Shown piece by piece: positions 43,710-52,032 of a stretch of 64,000 nt of DNA. The notes below the pieces were generated by a model, which was not told where the DNA came from, did not search any database, and saw nothing but the letters and a program-made list of their open reading frames with translations. The DNA comes from Trinickia terrae (GTDB lineage: Bacteria; Pseudomonadota; Gammaproteobacteria; Burkholderiales; Burkholderiaceae), in NCBI RefSeq assembly GCF_005144415.1, contig NZ_SWJE01000001.1:628631-692630 (forward strand), written 5' to 3'. The position numbers and the translations under genes are program-made. Every line of letters begins with the position of its first letter. Positions within the stretch are counted from its first letter, which is position 1.

Positions 43710-44400
43710 CCGCTGCCGCACATCTTGAACTGACGCCGAACTTGGTGCGAATGTTGGTCATGTGGAAATTGACCGTAGCTTCGGAGCAATTGAAGATCTT
43801 TGCGATTTCCCAGGTCGATTTTCCTTGCGCCGTCCACTTCAGGCATTCGCATTCGCGCGGCGTCAGTTTCGGAATGAGCGATTCCGTGTGATTGCTCAGA
43901 AACCGCTGGCTGATGTCGAACGCGACGTCGCGCAATAGCGCTAGCATCGGCAAATCATGCTCTATGCGAGTCGATATATCGCTGCTTGGGGCGTCGCTTG
44001 AGACGAAGCACAACATTCCCGACTCTTGCTTGGGCCCATGAATTGGCAACGTGACGCCGGTTCGCAAACCATGGTACCGGGCTTCTTCGTATAACCGCTG
44101 TTGCCGCTCCTCGACGAATAACGACGAAGACCAGACGAGCGGTCGCGTGTGCGTCCAACTGTGCAAGACAGTGGGGTCGACCCTGACGAATTCCTCCGCA
44201 ACGTACGTCTGCCACCATTCGGCCGGGTAGTTGAACCGCAGATAGGCTTCGACGTGTCGCATCCCGGGACGGGGTAGCACTGCAAATAGCGTGCGATCGA
44301 AGCCGTATTGCTCCCCCAATGCAGAAAGCGCTTGGAACCACGATTTCTCGTCTTTTGCTTGCCAAAGCGGAGACATCGGTTCCATGAATTGTCGTGGCAT
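43672..44400 (-). CDS. LuxR-family quorum-sensing regulator without an adjacent synthase
   Basis: A 242-residue LuxR protein. The autoinducer-binding half has the conserved aromatic/acidic residues (PAEWWQTYVAEEFVRVDP, then LVWSSSLF), followed by the C-terminal helix-turn-helix LTPRECECLKWTAQGKSTWE, IAKIFNCSEATVNFHMTNI. It should bind an acyl-homoserine lactone and act on lux-box promoters. I choose ATG 44400, with GAGG five bases upstream; ATG 44427 is also in frame. It is an orphan (solo) as far as this window goes, or paired with the LuxI 3.5 kb away. Lower G+C than the flanks. Confidence 0.9.
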   Translation of the reverse strand: MPRQFMEPMSPLWQAKDEKSWFQALSALGEQYGFDRTLFAVLPRPGMRHVEAYLRFNYPAEWWQTYVAEEFVRVDPTVLHSWTHTRPLVWSSSLFVEERQQRLYEEARYHGLRTGVTLPIHGPKQESGMLCFVSSDAPSSDISTRIEHDLPMLALLRDVAFDISQRFLSNHTESLIPKLTPRECECLKWTAQGKSTWEIAKIFNCSEATVNFHMTNIRTKFGVSSRCAAAVKATRMGLIDPD

Positions 44401-45010
44401 TACACCCTCGGAGGTCAGAAAGGCCATGCGTGGCGAACCGTCTGATTCGCTTGCGCTGGATGGGCTCTAGTTGTAAATCCAATTGCCCCAGCGGAGAAAT
44501 CATACCAGACAAATGCATCTTTAACTGCTTATCCTCGACCATCAAACTCGAGTGTCGATGTTTGATGAGCTGCCGAAAGATATGCATCCGTTTGATTTCA
44601 TCTCACTCGAGAGCAAAGCCGTTAGCACCGGCGTGAGTAGGGTAGCGCGGATTGAATTGCAATGGCATGCGATTCGTCGCGACGCAATATCGCAGCCGAG
44701 GCGGCACAAAAAACGGCCTGATTAGACATTCGCACCAAACAATCTTTGAGGTTTGCATGGATTGTCGTTCGGTTTTGCGAGTCCCGGGAGAATCTGTTTC
44801 TGGCTAGATTTTTCCAGAGAGCGAGTATTAATGCGAAACATGTCGTATATCTCGAGGGGTGTGCCGTTTGGGAGATCCATTCTTTCTGAGATTGCAAAAG
44901 TGCATATCCGAGATAGGTATTTTTACCCGAGCAAGCACTGCCTAGACTGAAGTTAATCGCTTAAGACATCACGCCGACAGCGACTTAACCAAGATTTGGA
45001 GGTAATCACC
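44401..45010. other. 610-bp A+T-rich gap, no gene recognised
   Basis: The stretch upstream of the orphan luxR has markedly lower G+C than the window. Short open frames (for example 44753-44950) lack ribosome-binding sites and family resemblance. It may once have held the synthase of this locus, but no luxI residue is detectable. The end contains the promoter of the DUF4148 gene. Confidence 0.5.
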
Positions 45011-45334
45011 ATGAGATCGATCGTCTATGCTGCCGTGCTCGCCACTGTCCTTGCCGCGCCGGTGGCTTCGTTTGCTCAATCCGCGGAGCCCGTGACCCGC
45101 GCGCAAATGCGTGCGGAACTCGTGCAATTGGAAAAGGCTGGCTACAACCCCGCATCCGACAATCTTATCTATTCGGCCGACATCCAGGCGGCCGAGCAGC
45201 GCGTCCACGCACAAAGTCGGCAATCGGCCAAAGCCGACACGAGCGGCTACGGGCCGCAAGTGACCGGCGCTGTGCAGTCGGGCGGCCCGTCGGCAAACGC
45301 GAACGGTCCGATGTCGGTCTACTTCGGCCGTTGA
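45011..45334 (+). CDS. DUF4148 small periplasmic protein
   Basis: A 107-residue exported protein of the DUF4148 family that is abundant in Burkholderia and Cupriavidus. Signal peptide residues 1-22 (VLATVLAAPVASFA-Q) precede the family core PVTRAQMRAELVQLEKAGYN, PASDNLIYSADIQAAEQRV. A Gly/Ser/Asn-rich tail follows. GGAGG lies ten bases before the ATG. Such genes are often strongly expressed or stress-responsive; no biochemical function is established. It stands alone. Confidence 0.88.
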   Translation: MRSIVYAAVLATVLAAPVASFAQSAEPVTRAQMRAELVQLEKAGYNPASDNLIYSADIQAAEQRVHAQSRQSAKADTSGYGPQVTGAVQSGGPSANANGPMSVYFGR

Positions 45335-45374
45335 TGTACGGCTGTCGACAAGCGTGGCGCGTGCGGCGCCGCGC

Positions 45375-45815
45375 TCAGGTATGCGCCCCTGTGATGTAGT
45401 GCTCGAGCTGCTGGATCGTGAACTGCTGCTCCGAGATGATGTCTTTCACGAGGTCGCCGATCGACACCATGCCCACGAGCTTGCCGTCGTCGATGACCGG
45501 CAGGTGCCGCATCCGGTGCTCGGTCATCAAAGCCATGCAGTCTTGCGCGGTCTCGCTCAGGCGCACATAGCGCACCGACGTGGTCATGATGTCGCGCACG
45601 GGCGTCGTCTTCGACGAGCGGTCCATCAGCACGACCTTGCGCGCGTAGTCGCGCTCGGTGACGATGCCGACGATATCGTCGCCTTGCGTGACGATGAGCG
45701 CACCGATCTGCCGCTCGGACATCAGCTTGATCGCGTCGAATACCGACTTGTCGGCGGTGATCGTCACGACGGCCTGGTTAGGCTTGGACTTGAGGATTTG
45801 CGCAACGCTTGGCAT
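45375..45815 (-). CDS. CBS-domain pair protein
   Basis: A 146-residue protein with two CBS domains: SVFDAIKLMSERQIGALIVT with GIVTERDYARKV (residues 24-61) and TAQDCMALMTEHRMRHLPVI with GMVSIGDLVKDII (80-126). Such stand-alone CBS pairs bind adenine nucleotides and regulate partner proteins or act as energy sensors. No catalytic domain is attached. It is divergent from ribA (222 bp apart), which is probably coincidental. Typical length for this family in Burkholderia. Confidence 0.92.
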   Translation of the reverse strand: MPSVAQILKSKPNQAVVTITADKSVFDAIKLMSERQIGALIVTQGDDIVGIVTERDYARKVVLMDRSSKTTPVRDIMTTSVRYVRLSETAQDCMALMTEHRMRHLPVIDDGKLVGMVSIGDLVKDIISEQQFTIQQLEHYITGAHT

Positions 45816-46036
45816 GAAGGTGGCTCCATTTGGGTGTGAAGGGGCACGGTCAAGCAGGCTTTCGTTCCAGTATAGGCGTTGCGGGCGCCGTCTCGTGCCC
45901 GGGCAGACCCGGGCATGTTGGCGAGAGCGCAAAAGAGCGTGTCCAAACCGATATTAGGATTAGCGGTAAACTTCGGTTCCGCGTACCGGTTGCCGGTACC
46001 CCTTGAAATCCTGACTTCGCGCCACTGCTTATCGCC

Positions 46037-46687
46037 ATGTCCACGCCTTACACTCCGTCGCCTGCCGACGGCGCCGCTACCGAAGAATGCGTCACGCTCG
46101 CCGCGACGGCGACTCTTCCGACCCGTTACGGCGTCTTCGCCTCGTACGCTTTTCGCGTTACCGGCGGCGATGCCGAGCATCTGGCGCTCGTGATGGGCGA
46201 GGTGGGCGATCAGCAACCGGTGCTGGCGCGCTTGCACTCGGAATGCCTGACCGGCGACGTGCTGGGTTCGTATCGCTGCGATTGCGGTGAGCAACTCGAC
46301 CTGGCGCTGCGCTACATCGCCGCAGAAGGTCGCGGCGTGCTGCTGTATTTGCGCGGGCACGAAGGGCGCGGCATCGGCCTGTCGAACAAGATCCGCGCCT
46401 ATGCGCTGCAGGAGCAGGGGCTCGATACCGTCGAGGCCAATCTCGAGCTCGGCTTGCCCGACGACGCGCGCGAGTACGACTCGGCGGCCGCGATCCTGCG
46501 CATCCTCAAGGTGACGTCGGTGCGACTGATGAGCAACAACCCGAAGAAATTCGATACCTTGTCGAAGCACGGCATTCCGGTCTGCGAGCGTGTGGCGCTT
46601 GCCATCCCGGTGCGCGAGGAAAACGAGCGCTACATTCGCACGAAACAGGTCAAATTCGGGCATTACTATTTCGAAGAGAACGAATAG
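46037..46687 (+). CDS. ribA: GTP cyclohydrolase II
   Basis: A 216-residue RibA, the first committed enzyme of riboflavin synthesis, opening GTP to 2,5-diamino-6-ribosylamino-pyrimidinone phosphate. The zinc ligands are Cys70, Cys81 and Cys83 ([20 protein letters not shown]); the nucleotide-handling segment [20 protein letters not shown] follows, and [15 protein letters not shown] lies near the end. It is the monofunctional form without the RibB half. It stands apart from other rib genes, and I see no FMN riboswitch upstream. Confidence 0.95.
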   Translation: MSTPYTPSPADGAATEECVTLAATATLPTRYGVFASYAFRVTGGDAEHLALVMGEVGDQQPVLARLHSECLTGDVLGSYRCDCGEQLDLALRYIAAEGRGVLLYLRGHEGRGIGLSNKIRAYALQEQGLDTVEANLELGLPDDAREYDSAAAILRILKVTSVRLMSNNPKKFDTLSKHGIPVCERVALAIPVREENERYIRTKQVKFGHYYFEENE

Positions 46688-46821
46688 GCTGTGGGCAGGG
46701 TGTTGTTCAAACCGCTTTCTGGCGTGGGTTTCGCGCCGACGCCGTACATGCGGCAGTCGCTGCGGCGCTGAGGTATCGGTGATCCGCGACTGTGCGGGGA
46801 TGGAATGCGCAGCCTGAATGT

Positions 46822-47874
46822 TCACATGCGGAGACGCAGCACGAGATGCTCGGAAGCATTCGATTCTGGGCGCATCCGGCGCGCAGCGCGAGCGGTACAG
46901 TCAAAGTTCGGCAACAATACCTCGAGCACCGCCTCCGCTTGCACTTGAGCGAGCGGGGGCATGATTTGCGGAGTCGCTACGTGTCGCGACGCCCTGGCGA
47001 CAAAAGAGCGAATCGCGTCGGGCTGCGCGTTCAATTCGATCGCGAGTTCGCGCTGTTCGAGAAGCAGATTGGTGAGATGACCAATTAGGGCGGGCGCAGT
47101 CTCGCCACCGGCGCGAAGGAGCCGCATGCCCGCAATGACAGCTTCACTTTCGATCGATCCGAGCGTCGGCTTCCAGGCGAGTTGGAGCGACGCGAACAAA
47201 CTCGGCATACCAGCGACGTTGCGCGGCTGGCGGTAGGCGCTTGCGAAGATCCGGTGCAGTTCGTCGAAGGCGTCGACGGCGCTACGAACGCCCGCAGCCG
47301 ATAGCTTGTCTGGCATTAGGGCGGCGGCCCGGAGCGTGCGGCTTAGATGCTGAAGCCTGCGGCTTTGCTGCTCCGCCAAGCCACTCCATTGGGCCATCAC
47401 GTGAGGCCATAGCGGTATTGCGATTTCTTCGATGAGGTCGACGGTCGAGCGCCCGTGAGAGTGAATCAGCGTCAGCCGGTTTTGCACGGCGGTGCGGGCG
47501 CAGGCGCGCAGTGCTGCCAGTGCCGCAAGCGAGCACGCGCTGGCTTCCCATGCGCCGTGGTGGCCGGATTGGCTGTCCTCCTCCGGTGCCAGCACGCGAG
47601 CGACGTCAAGCCAAACACGCGCAGGCACATCGATGCCCCAGTGCCGGGCCCGCGCTTGAAGCGCCGCTGGCACGATTCCGGCGCCGGAACGGCAATTCTT
47701 CCGTGTGGCGTCGATATCGTGGCGCTCCGTCAGCATGGCAATGCCGCCGTTTTTGTGCACAGGCCTTGCCGGACTCCGCCGCATATCGAGCCGATACCCG
47801 GCGCCGAGTGGGGCTGGATCGAGCAGGGTTTCGGGCATCGAGGAAGACGGCGGCGACGGAACAGTCGGCGTCAT
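46822..47874 (-). CDS. hypothetical protein downstream of luxI
   Basis: A 350-residue protein of no family I recognise. It is mostly alpha-helical, with Leu/Ala/Arg-rich stretches (CSLAALAALRACARTAVQNR, MPSLFASLQLAWKP, LLLEQRELAIELNAQPDAIR) and no signal peptide or membrane helix. The first 50 residues are Pro-rich, so the true start may be an internal ATG such as that at MLTERHDID. It begins 40 bases after the luxI stop on the same strand and is convergent with ribA, so it is probably co-transcribed with luxI and thus under quorum control. Function unknown. Confidence 0.6.
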   Translation of the reverse strand: MTPTVPSPPSSSMPETLLDPAPLGAGYRLDMRRSPARPVHKNGGIAMLTERHDIDATRKNCRSGAGIVPAALQARARHWGIDVPARVWLDVARVLAPEEDSQSGHHGAWEASACSLAALAALRACARTAVQNRLTLIHSHGRSTVDLIEEIAIPLWPHVMAQWSGLAEQQSRRLQHLSRTLRAAALMPDKLSAAGVRSAVDAFDELHRIFASAYRQPRNVAGMPSLFASLQLAWKPTLGSIESEAVIAGMRLLRAGGETAPALIGHLTNLLLEQRELAIELNAQPDAIRSFVARASRHVATPQIMPPLAQVQAEAVLEVLLPNFDCTARAARRMRPESNASEHLVLRLRM

Positions 47875-47914
47875 ACAGGCAATATCGTTTGACTAATCGG
47901 GAGCGTCGTACCGG

Positions 47915-48529
47915 TCAAGCCGCCAGCGCCGGCGCAACCGTGCAAAGCGACGGATCGAGATTCAACGCGCCGAGCGTTTGAGCATCGATATCCATCAGGA
48001 GCGCGACCACCATCCTGCCATCGATCCGTTGCGCCGGCCCGGCGCGGTGCACGTGCAAGCCGATCCGGCGAAGGAGCCGCTCCATGCTAAGAAATGTCAC
48101 GGCTATCAACTGTCGCGCACCGCGCTTTGCCGCGCATTCCACCACCGCCGCCATCATCGGGCGCATGGCACAGGCGGCGTCGGTGTCAGCGGGGTCGGAT
48201 GCGTCTGGACTCGCCGCCAAGCGTGATACCTCCCAAACGTCGCTCGAGTTGGGCGCAGGCATGCCATCAGCAAGAAGGAAGGGGAATTCCTGCAGCAAAT
48301 AAGGGCGATTGGTAGGCAGCAACCGTGCGCAGCCGCAGATCGATCCGGATTCATCGTGAGCCACCACGTAAACGGTATCGTCCCGGTCGTATTGATCGCG
48401 CTCGAGATGCTCGTCGGCGCCCGGCAAGTCCCAGCCGAGCTGTTGCACGAAAATTCGATGGCGATAATGCGCGAGAGCCGTGTCGAGGTGCGCGGGCATA
48501 CGCCCGTCGCCATGAATTGACGTTTGCAT
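47915..48529 (-). CDS. cepI: acyl-homoserine-lactone synthase (LuxI/CepI type)
   Basis: A 204-residue LuxI-family synthase, which joins an acyl group from acyl-ACP to S-adenosylmethionine. The invariant residues are present: Arg25, Phe27 and Trp33 (HYRHRIFVQQLGW), Asp45 and Asp48 (RDQYDRDDT), Arg69 (CARLLPT), Phe84, Glu100 and Arg103 (VWEVSRLA). Thr at LIAVTF is in the position associated with 3-oxo or longer unsubstituted acyl choice; CepI itself makes octanoyl-homoserine lactone. The ATG at 48529 has GAGAGGAA seven bases upstream. A perfect lux box lies 61-76 bases upstream. It shares the region with an RsaM-type gene and luxR, as in cepI loci. Confidence 0.95.
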   Translation of the reverse strand: MQTSIHGDGRMPAHLDTALAHYRHRIFVQQLGWDLPGADEHLERDQYDRDDTVYVVAHDESGSICGCARLLPTNRPYLLQEFPFLLADGMPAPNSSDVWEVSRLAASPDASDPADTDAACAMRPMMAAVVECAAKRGARQLIAVTFLSMERLLRRIGLHVHRAGPAQRIDGRMVVALLMDIDAQTLGALNLDPSLCTVAPALAA

Positions 48530-48548
48530 AGATTCCTCTCGGGTGCTT

Positions 48549-48566
48549 TTTAATGAGCCCATTAAA
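48549..48566. promoter_or_regulatory. palindrome in the luxI leader
   Basis: TTTAATG and CATTAAA form perfect 7-bp arms around AGCC. It lies between the lux box and the luxI start, about where transcription would begin if LuxR binds 42 bases upstream. It could be a repressor site (RsaL or RsaM-linked) or an mRNA hairpin. Confidence 0.5.
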
Positions 48567-48589
48567 TCGCGCACCCTGAAGACATGAAA

Positions 48590-48605
48590 CTGTCAACGTT
48601 GACAG
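48590..48605 (-). promoter_or_regulatory. lux (cep) box of luxI
   Basis: CTGTCAACGTTGACAG is a perfect 16-bp palindrome with the CTGT-N8-ACAG frame of lux/cep boxes. Its centre is about 68 bases upstream of the luxI ATG, the usual place for LuxR activation and so for signal-driven positive feedback. Confidence 0.85.
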
Positions 48606-48783
48606 GCGTTTGCGTGTGATGACGGCGGTTTTGCGTTCGAAGACGACGTAATTGAGATGGCGAGCATCAATTCATAATGCGATTGAAATGAGCCCGGAGT
48701 TTGCTTATAAATAGATCTGGGGAATTTTTTGAGATGGGATGTTGGGCGGGGCGGGGCGAGTGTAGAGAAGCGGGGAGACGGCG

Positions 48784-49227
48784 TTACTGGATGCTGGGGC
48801 CGTGCGTGGACAGATAGCCATGCTGCATGAGCGTCGCATTGGCGACCGTGTTCCGCCAGTTCAGTTGCGCGAGTCTCCGGATCAGCGCATTGGCTGTGCC
48901 CGTCATGCCGATGTCGAGGCCGCGCTGGTTAACGCACATGATGTTGCTTCTGACATCGTTCCAGGCAACGAGAAGCACGCCGGACGCGCGGTCGAGATAC
49001 CAGTCCCATCCCACCGAGATGTGCGCCGCTCCAGGGCGCCGCAATCTCTGCCATTCCGTGTAGCCTGCGCGCACCGCATCGACGTCGCTAGCGCGCAGGT
49101 CCCAGAGCAATGATTCGTCGACGCCGGAGTCAACGTGGATCAATTGCAAGTCTGCGAGCACGTCTTCCCGAACACGGACATAGCCATCGGGAGAAGGACT
49201 ACGCAGAGATGCACAAGAGGGTTTCAT
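48784..49227 (-). CDS. RsaM/CepM-like quorum-sensing modulator (DUF4902)
   Basis: A 147-residue protein of the DUF4902 (RsaM, CepM, TofM) family found between luxI and luxR of Burkholderia. Recognisable parts are SPDGYVRVREDVLADLQLIH (start), AAHISVGWDWYLD with Trp-rich beta structure, and NVRSNIMCV-like VRSNIMCVNQRG, ending in MQHGYLSTHGP. RsaM proteins tune down signal production and balance synthase levels, by a mechanism that is not by known DNA-binding motifs. It points the same way as luxI (255-bp gap) and is divergent from luxR by 73 bases, so one short promoter region serves both. Confidence 0.88.
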   Translation of the reverse strand: MKPSCASLRSPSPDGYVRVREDVLADLQLIHVDSGVDESLLWDLRASDVDAVRAGYTEWQRLRRPGAAHISVGWDWYLDRASGVLLVAWNDVRSNIMCVNQRGLDIGMTGTANALIRRLAQLNWRNTVANATLMQHGYLSTHGPSIQ

Positions 49228-49300
49228 GCTTGGACTGTACCAGCCTGCTGGCGTGATGAGACCTGCTAACTATGACAGTCTTTCGATGTGCGGGGAAAAA

Positions 49301-50020
49301 ATGGAGTTGATATGGCAAGACGCTTTTCAGCGGTTTCACAGTGCGAAGAACGAGCAGCTTCTGTTTGCGGAGATCGCTGATTTCTCCAAGCAGCTCGGCT
49401 TCGAGTATTGCTGTTACGGAATTCGCGTCCCACTGCCGGTATCGAAGCCTTCGGTGGCGATCTTCGATACGTATCCGAAGGGGTGGATGAAGCACTATCA
49501 GGAGAGCAACTACATCGAAATAGACTCGACTGTACGCGCGGCGATGAGTACCACGGGCCTGATCGTGTGGCCTGACTCGCCGCCCGACGATTCGCCCCAG
49601 CTATGGGAGGACGCGCGCGACTTCGGGCTTGCGGTTGGTGTCGCGCATTCGAGTTGGGCCGCGCATGGTGTATGCGGACTCCTGACGATTTCACGATCTT
49701 CCGATCTGCTGACGCCATCGGAGATCAACGATCTGACGCTGAAAACGAACTGGCTCGCGAACATGGCGCATACGCTGATGAGCCGGTTTCTCGTGCCGAA
49801 GCTCGCGCCCGAAGCGAGCGTTGTGCTGACGCCGCGCGAGCGCGAGGTGCTGTGCTGGACCGGGGAAGGCAAGACGTCGTGCGAGATCGGGCAGATCCTC
49901 AACATTTCGGAGCGCACGGTCAACTTCCACGTCAACAACGTGTTGCTCAAGCTCTCGGCCACCAACAAGGTGCAGGCCGTCGTCAAGGCGATCGCGATGG
50001 GACTCGTCGATTCGCCGTGA
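49301..50020 (+). CDS. cepR: LuxR-family quorum-sensing regulator (CepR type)
   Basis: A 239-residue LuxR protein closely matching CepR. LGFEYCCYGIRVPLPVSKP, IFDTYPKGWMKHYQESNYIE and DSTVRAA give the signal-binding half with Trp62, Tyr66 and Asp75, and VGVAHSSWAAHG follows. The DNA-binding half is LTPREREVLCWTGEGKTSCE, IGQILNISERTVNFHVNNVL. It binds the acyl-homoserine lactone made by the neighbouring LuxI and activates lux-box promoters such as the one at 48590. The start MELIWQDAFQ at 49301 is the family one; an earlier in-frame start adds 25 residues without support. It is convergent with the valine operon. Confidence 0.95.
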   Translation: MELIWQDAFQRFHSAKNEQLLFAEIADFSKQLGFEYCCYGIRVPLPVSKPSVAIFDTYPKGWMKHYQESNYIEIDSTVRAAMSTTGLIVWPDSPPDDSPQLWEDARDFGLAVGVAHSSWAAHGVCGLLTISRSSDLLTPSEINDLTLKTNWLANMAHTLMSRFLVPKLAPEASVVLTPREREVLCWTGEGKTSCEIGQILNISERTVNFHVNNVLLKLSATNKVQAVVKAIAMGLVDSP

Positions 50021-50041
50021 GCAAAGCGGCGGCAGCGGCTG

Positions 50042-51244
50042 CTAGGCCGCGAGCTTCGATGCGCGCCGTTGCGGCAGTGCGCCCAGTTCCGCGAGCGGAT
50101 GCCTGTCGCTCATCCATGGCGAGCGCAGGAAGTGCCGCTCGCGTTCGATGCGCACCTCGGCGAGCGTCGCGGGCTGCCATCGCGGTTGACGGTCCTTGTC
50201 GACGAGATGCGCGCGCACGCCTTCGCGGAAATCCCCTTCTTCGATCGCGCGCGTGGCGATGCCGAGCTCCATGCGGAAGCATTCGGCAAGCGTCATCGAG
50301 CGTCCGCGCAGCAGGGCTTCGCGCGTGACCTGCAGCATCGTCGGCGAATGCGCATTGAGCGCGTCGAGCGTCGCTTGCAGCCAGGTGCGAAGTTCGCGCG
50401 GCGGATCGAGACGAAGGTCGGCGGCGAGTGATGCGGCCATCTCCATCACGCTCAGGCGAGGCGCGAAGTGCTTGACGATGAGCGGCATGAACGCGTCGAG
50501 GTTTGCGTGCGGCGTGATGTTCGCGGGCGGAATGAAGACGTCTGCGAGGGCGCGTTCGACATCGGTATCGGGCATGCGCTGCAGGCGCGCTTCGAACGTG
50601 CGCAGCCATTCGCCCGGCACGCACGCATCGGCGAGGCGGCAGCGCACGGCGTCGGCGCCGGAGAGTGTCGCGCCGGTCAGGCCGACGTACAGCTCGAGCT
50701 CCACGGGCATCACGCTCAGGAAGCGTGTTGCGCCGACGTCGGGCACGAAGCCGATGCGCGTCTCCGGCATCGCGATCTTGCTGCGCTCGGTGGCGATGCG
50801 CAGTGTCGCCGCTTGCGAGAGCCCCATGCCGCCGCCCATCGTGATGCCGTCCATCAGCGCGACGATCGGCTTCGGAAACGCGTGCAGCGCGAAATCTAGG
50901 CGGTATTCGTCGATGAAGAATTGCTGCCACGCAGAGGGCGTATCCGTGAGCGGCGCGGCGCTGGCGTGATAGAGCGCGCGCACGTCGCCGCCTGCGCAGA
51001 AGCCCTTGTCGCCCGTGCCGCGCAGCACGAGCGCGACGATCTTGTCGTCGCCGCGGCAGCGTTCGACTTGCTCCGCCAGCTCGAGCACCATCTCGTGCGA
51101 CAACGCATTCAACGCGTGCGGCCGATCGAGCGTCAGGATGGCGACGCGATTGACGACGTGGCAAAGCACGCGTCCCTGCGATGGGGCTTCCGGCGATTGC
51201 GCGGCCTGAACCTGAACCGCCGGTGCTTCGACGCGCTCGTTCAC
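50042..51244 (-). CDS. 3-hydroxyisobutyryl-CoA hydrolase (HIBCH type)
   Basis: A 400-residue crotonase-superfamily protein. GDKGFCAGGDVRALY is the oxyanion-hole motif, and MDGITMGGGMGLSQAATLRI then PETRIGFVPDVGATRFLS carry the catalytic Glu/Asp positions of the HIBCH branch, which is longer (360-400 residues) than simple hydratases. It releases 3-hydroxyisobutyrate from its CoA ester in valine degradation. The start is the GTG at 51244, overlapping the stop of the upstream hydratase (GTGA). It is the last gene of a six-gene unit. Confidence is high from length and context. Confidence 0.92.
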   Translation of the reverse strand: MNERVEAPAVQVQAAQSPEAPSQGRVLCHVVNRVAILTLDRPHALNALSHEMVLELAEQVERCRGDDKIVALVLRGTGDKGFCAGGDVRALYHASAAPLTDTPSAWQQFFIDEYRLDFALHAFPKPIVALMDGITMGGGMGLSQAATLRIATERSKIAMPETRIGFVPDVGATRFLSVMPVELELYVGLTGATLSGADAVRCRLADACVPGEWLRTFEARLQRMPDTDVERALADVFIPPANITPHANLDAFMPLIVKHFAPRLSVMEMAASLAADLRLDPPRELRTWLQATLDALNAHSPTMLQVTREALLRGRSMTLAECFRMELGIATRAIEEGDFREGVRAHLVDKDRQPRWQPATLAEVRIERERHFLRSPWMSDRHPLAELGALPQRRASKLAA

Positions 51245-52032
51245 GGATTATCTCCCTGGCTCGTGCTCCAGTGCGGCGCGCGTTTTTCGAGGAAGGCGTT
51301 GACGCCTTCGCGTTGATCGCTGCCATCGAACAGATCGACGAAACGCTCGCGCTCGAGGGCGAGCGCCGCGCCGCGGGGCACGCCGTTGCGCGCCTGATGA
51401 ATCAGCGTCTTGCTGGACGTCACTGCCTGCGGGCTCAAGGCATTCACTCGCCGCGCCATCGCCATGGCCGCATCGCGCGACGCGCCGCGTTCGACGACTT
51501 CCTCGACGAGATTGATGCGCAACGCGGTCTTCGCATCGACGCGCTCGCCCGTCAGGATGATCCGCTTGGCCCAGCCCTCGCCGACGAGCCAGGGCAGCGT
51601 CTGCGTGCCTGCGCCGCAAGGCAGGAGGCCGACGCCCGGCTCGGGCAACGCGAGCTGCGCGTGCTCCTCGGCGATGCGGATATCGCACGAGAGCGCGCAT
51701 TCGAGCCCGCCGCCCATCGCGTAGCCATTGATCGCCGCGATCACCACCGCGCGCGCGTTCTGCAGGGCTTCGAAGGTGGCGCCGAAGCGTTGCGCCGCTA
51801 CGCGTGCGTGGGCGCGGTCGCCATCGGCGAATTGGTTGAGATCCGCACCCGCGCAGAAGAACTTCGGGCCGTCCCCGGTGATGACAATCGCGCGCACGCG
51901 CGGCTCGTCGTTCAGCTGCTCGATCGTGCGCTGCAATTGCAGCAGGCCTTCCGCCGTGAAGGCGTTGGCGGGAGGGCGCTTCAGCGTGATCAGTGCGATG
52001 CCCGGCTCGCTCGCGGTATCGAGTTCGATCAT
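51241..52032 (-). CDS. enoyl-CoA hydratase, probable methacrylyl-CoA hydratase
   Basis: A 263-residue crotonase. GPKFFCAGADLNQF (oxyanion hole) and NGYAMGGGLECALSCDIRI, then LPEPGVGLLPCGAGTQTL supply the active site. In this gene order it hydrates methacrylyl-CoA to 3-hydroxyisobutyryl-CoA. Cys in GLLPCGAG replaces the more usual Gly-Gly segment but keeps the loop length. Both ends overlap neighbours by four bases (ATGA with mmsB upstream, GTGA with the hydrolase downstream), showing tight translational coupling. Specificity inferred from the operon. Confidence 0.9.
   Translation of the reverse strand: MIELDTASEPGIALITLKRPPANAFTAEGLLQLQRTIEQLNDEPRVRAIVITGDGPKFFCAGADLNQFADGDRAHARVAAQRFGATFEALQNARAVVIAAINGYAMGGGLECALSCDIRIAEEHAQLALPEPGVGLLPCGAGTQTLPWLVGEGWAKRIILTGERVDAKTALRINLVEEVVERGASRDAAMAMARRVNALSPQAVTSSKTLIHQARNGVPRGAALALERERFVDLFDGSDQREGVNAFLEKRAPHWSTSQGDNP

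Noticed and set aside
44753..44950. 65-codon frame upstream of the DUF4148 gene
   Set aside because: No ribosome-binding site and no recognisable sequence; ends just before a likely promoter.
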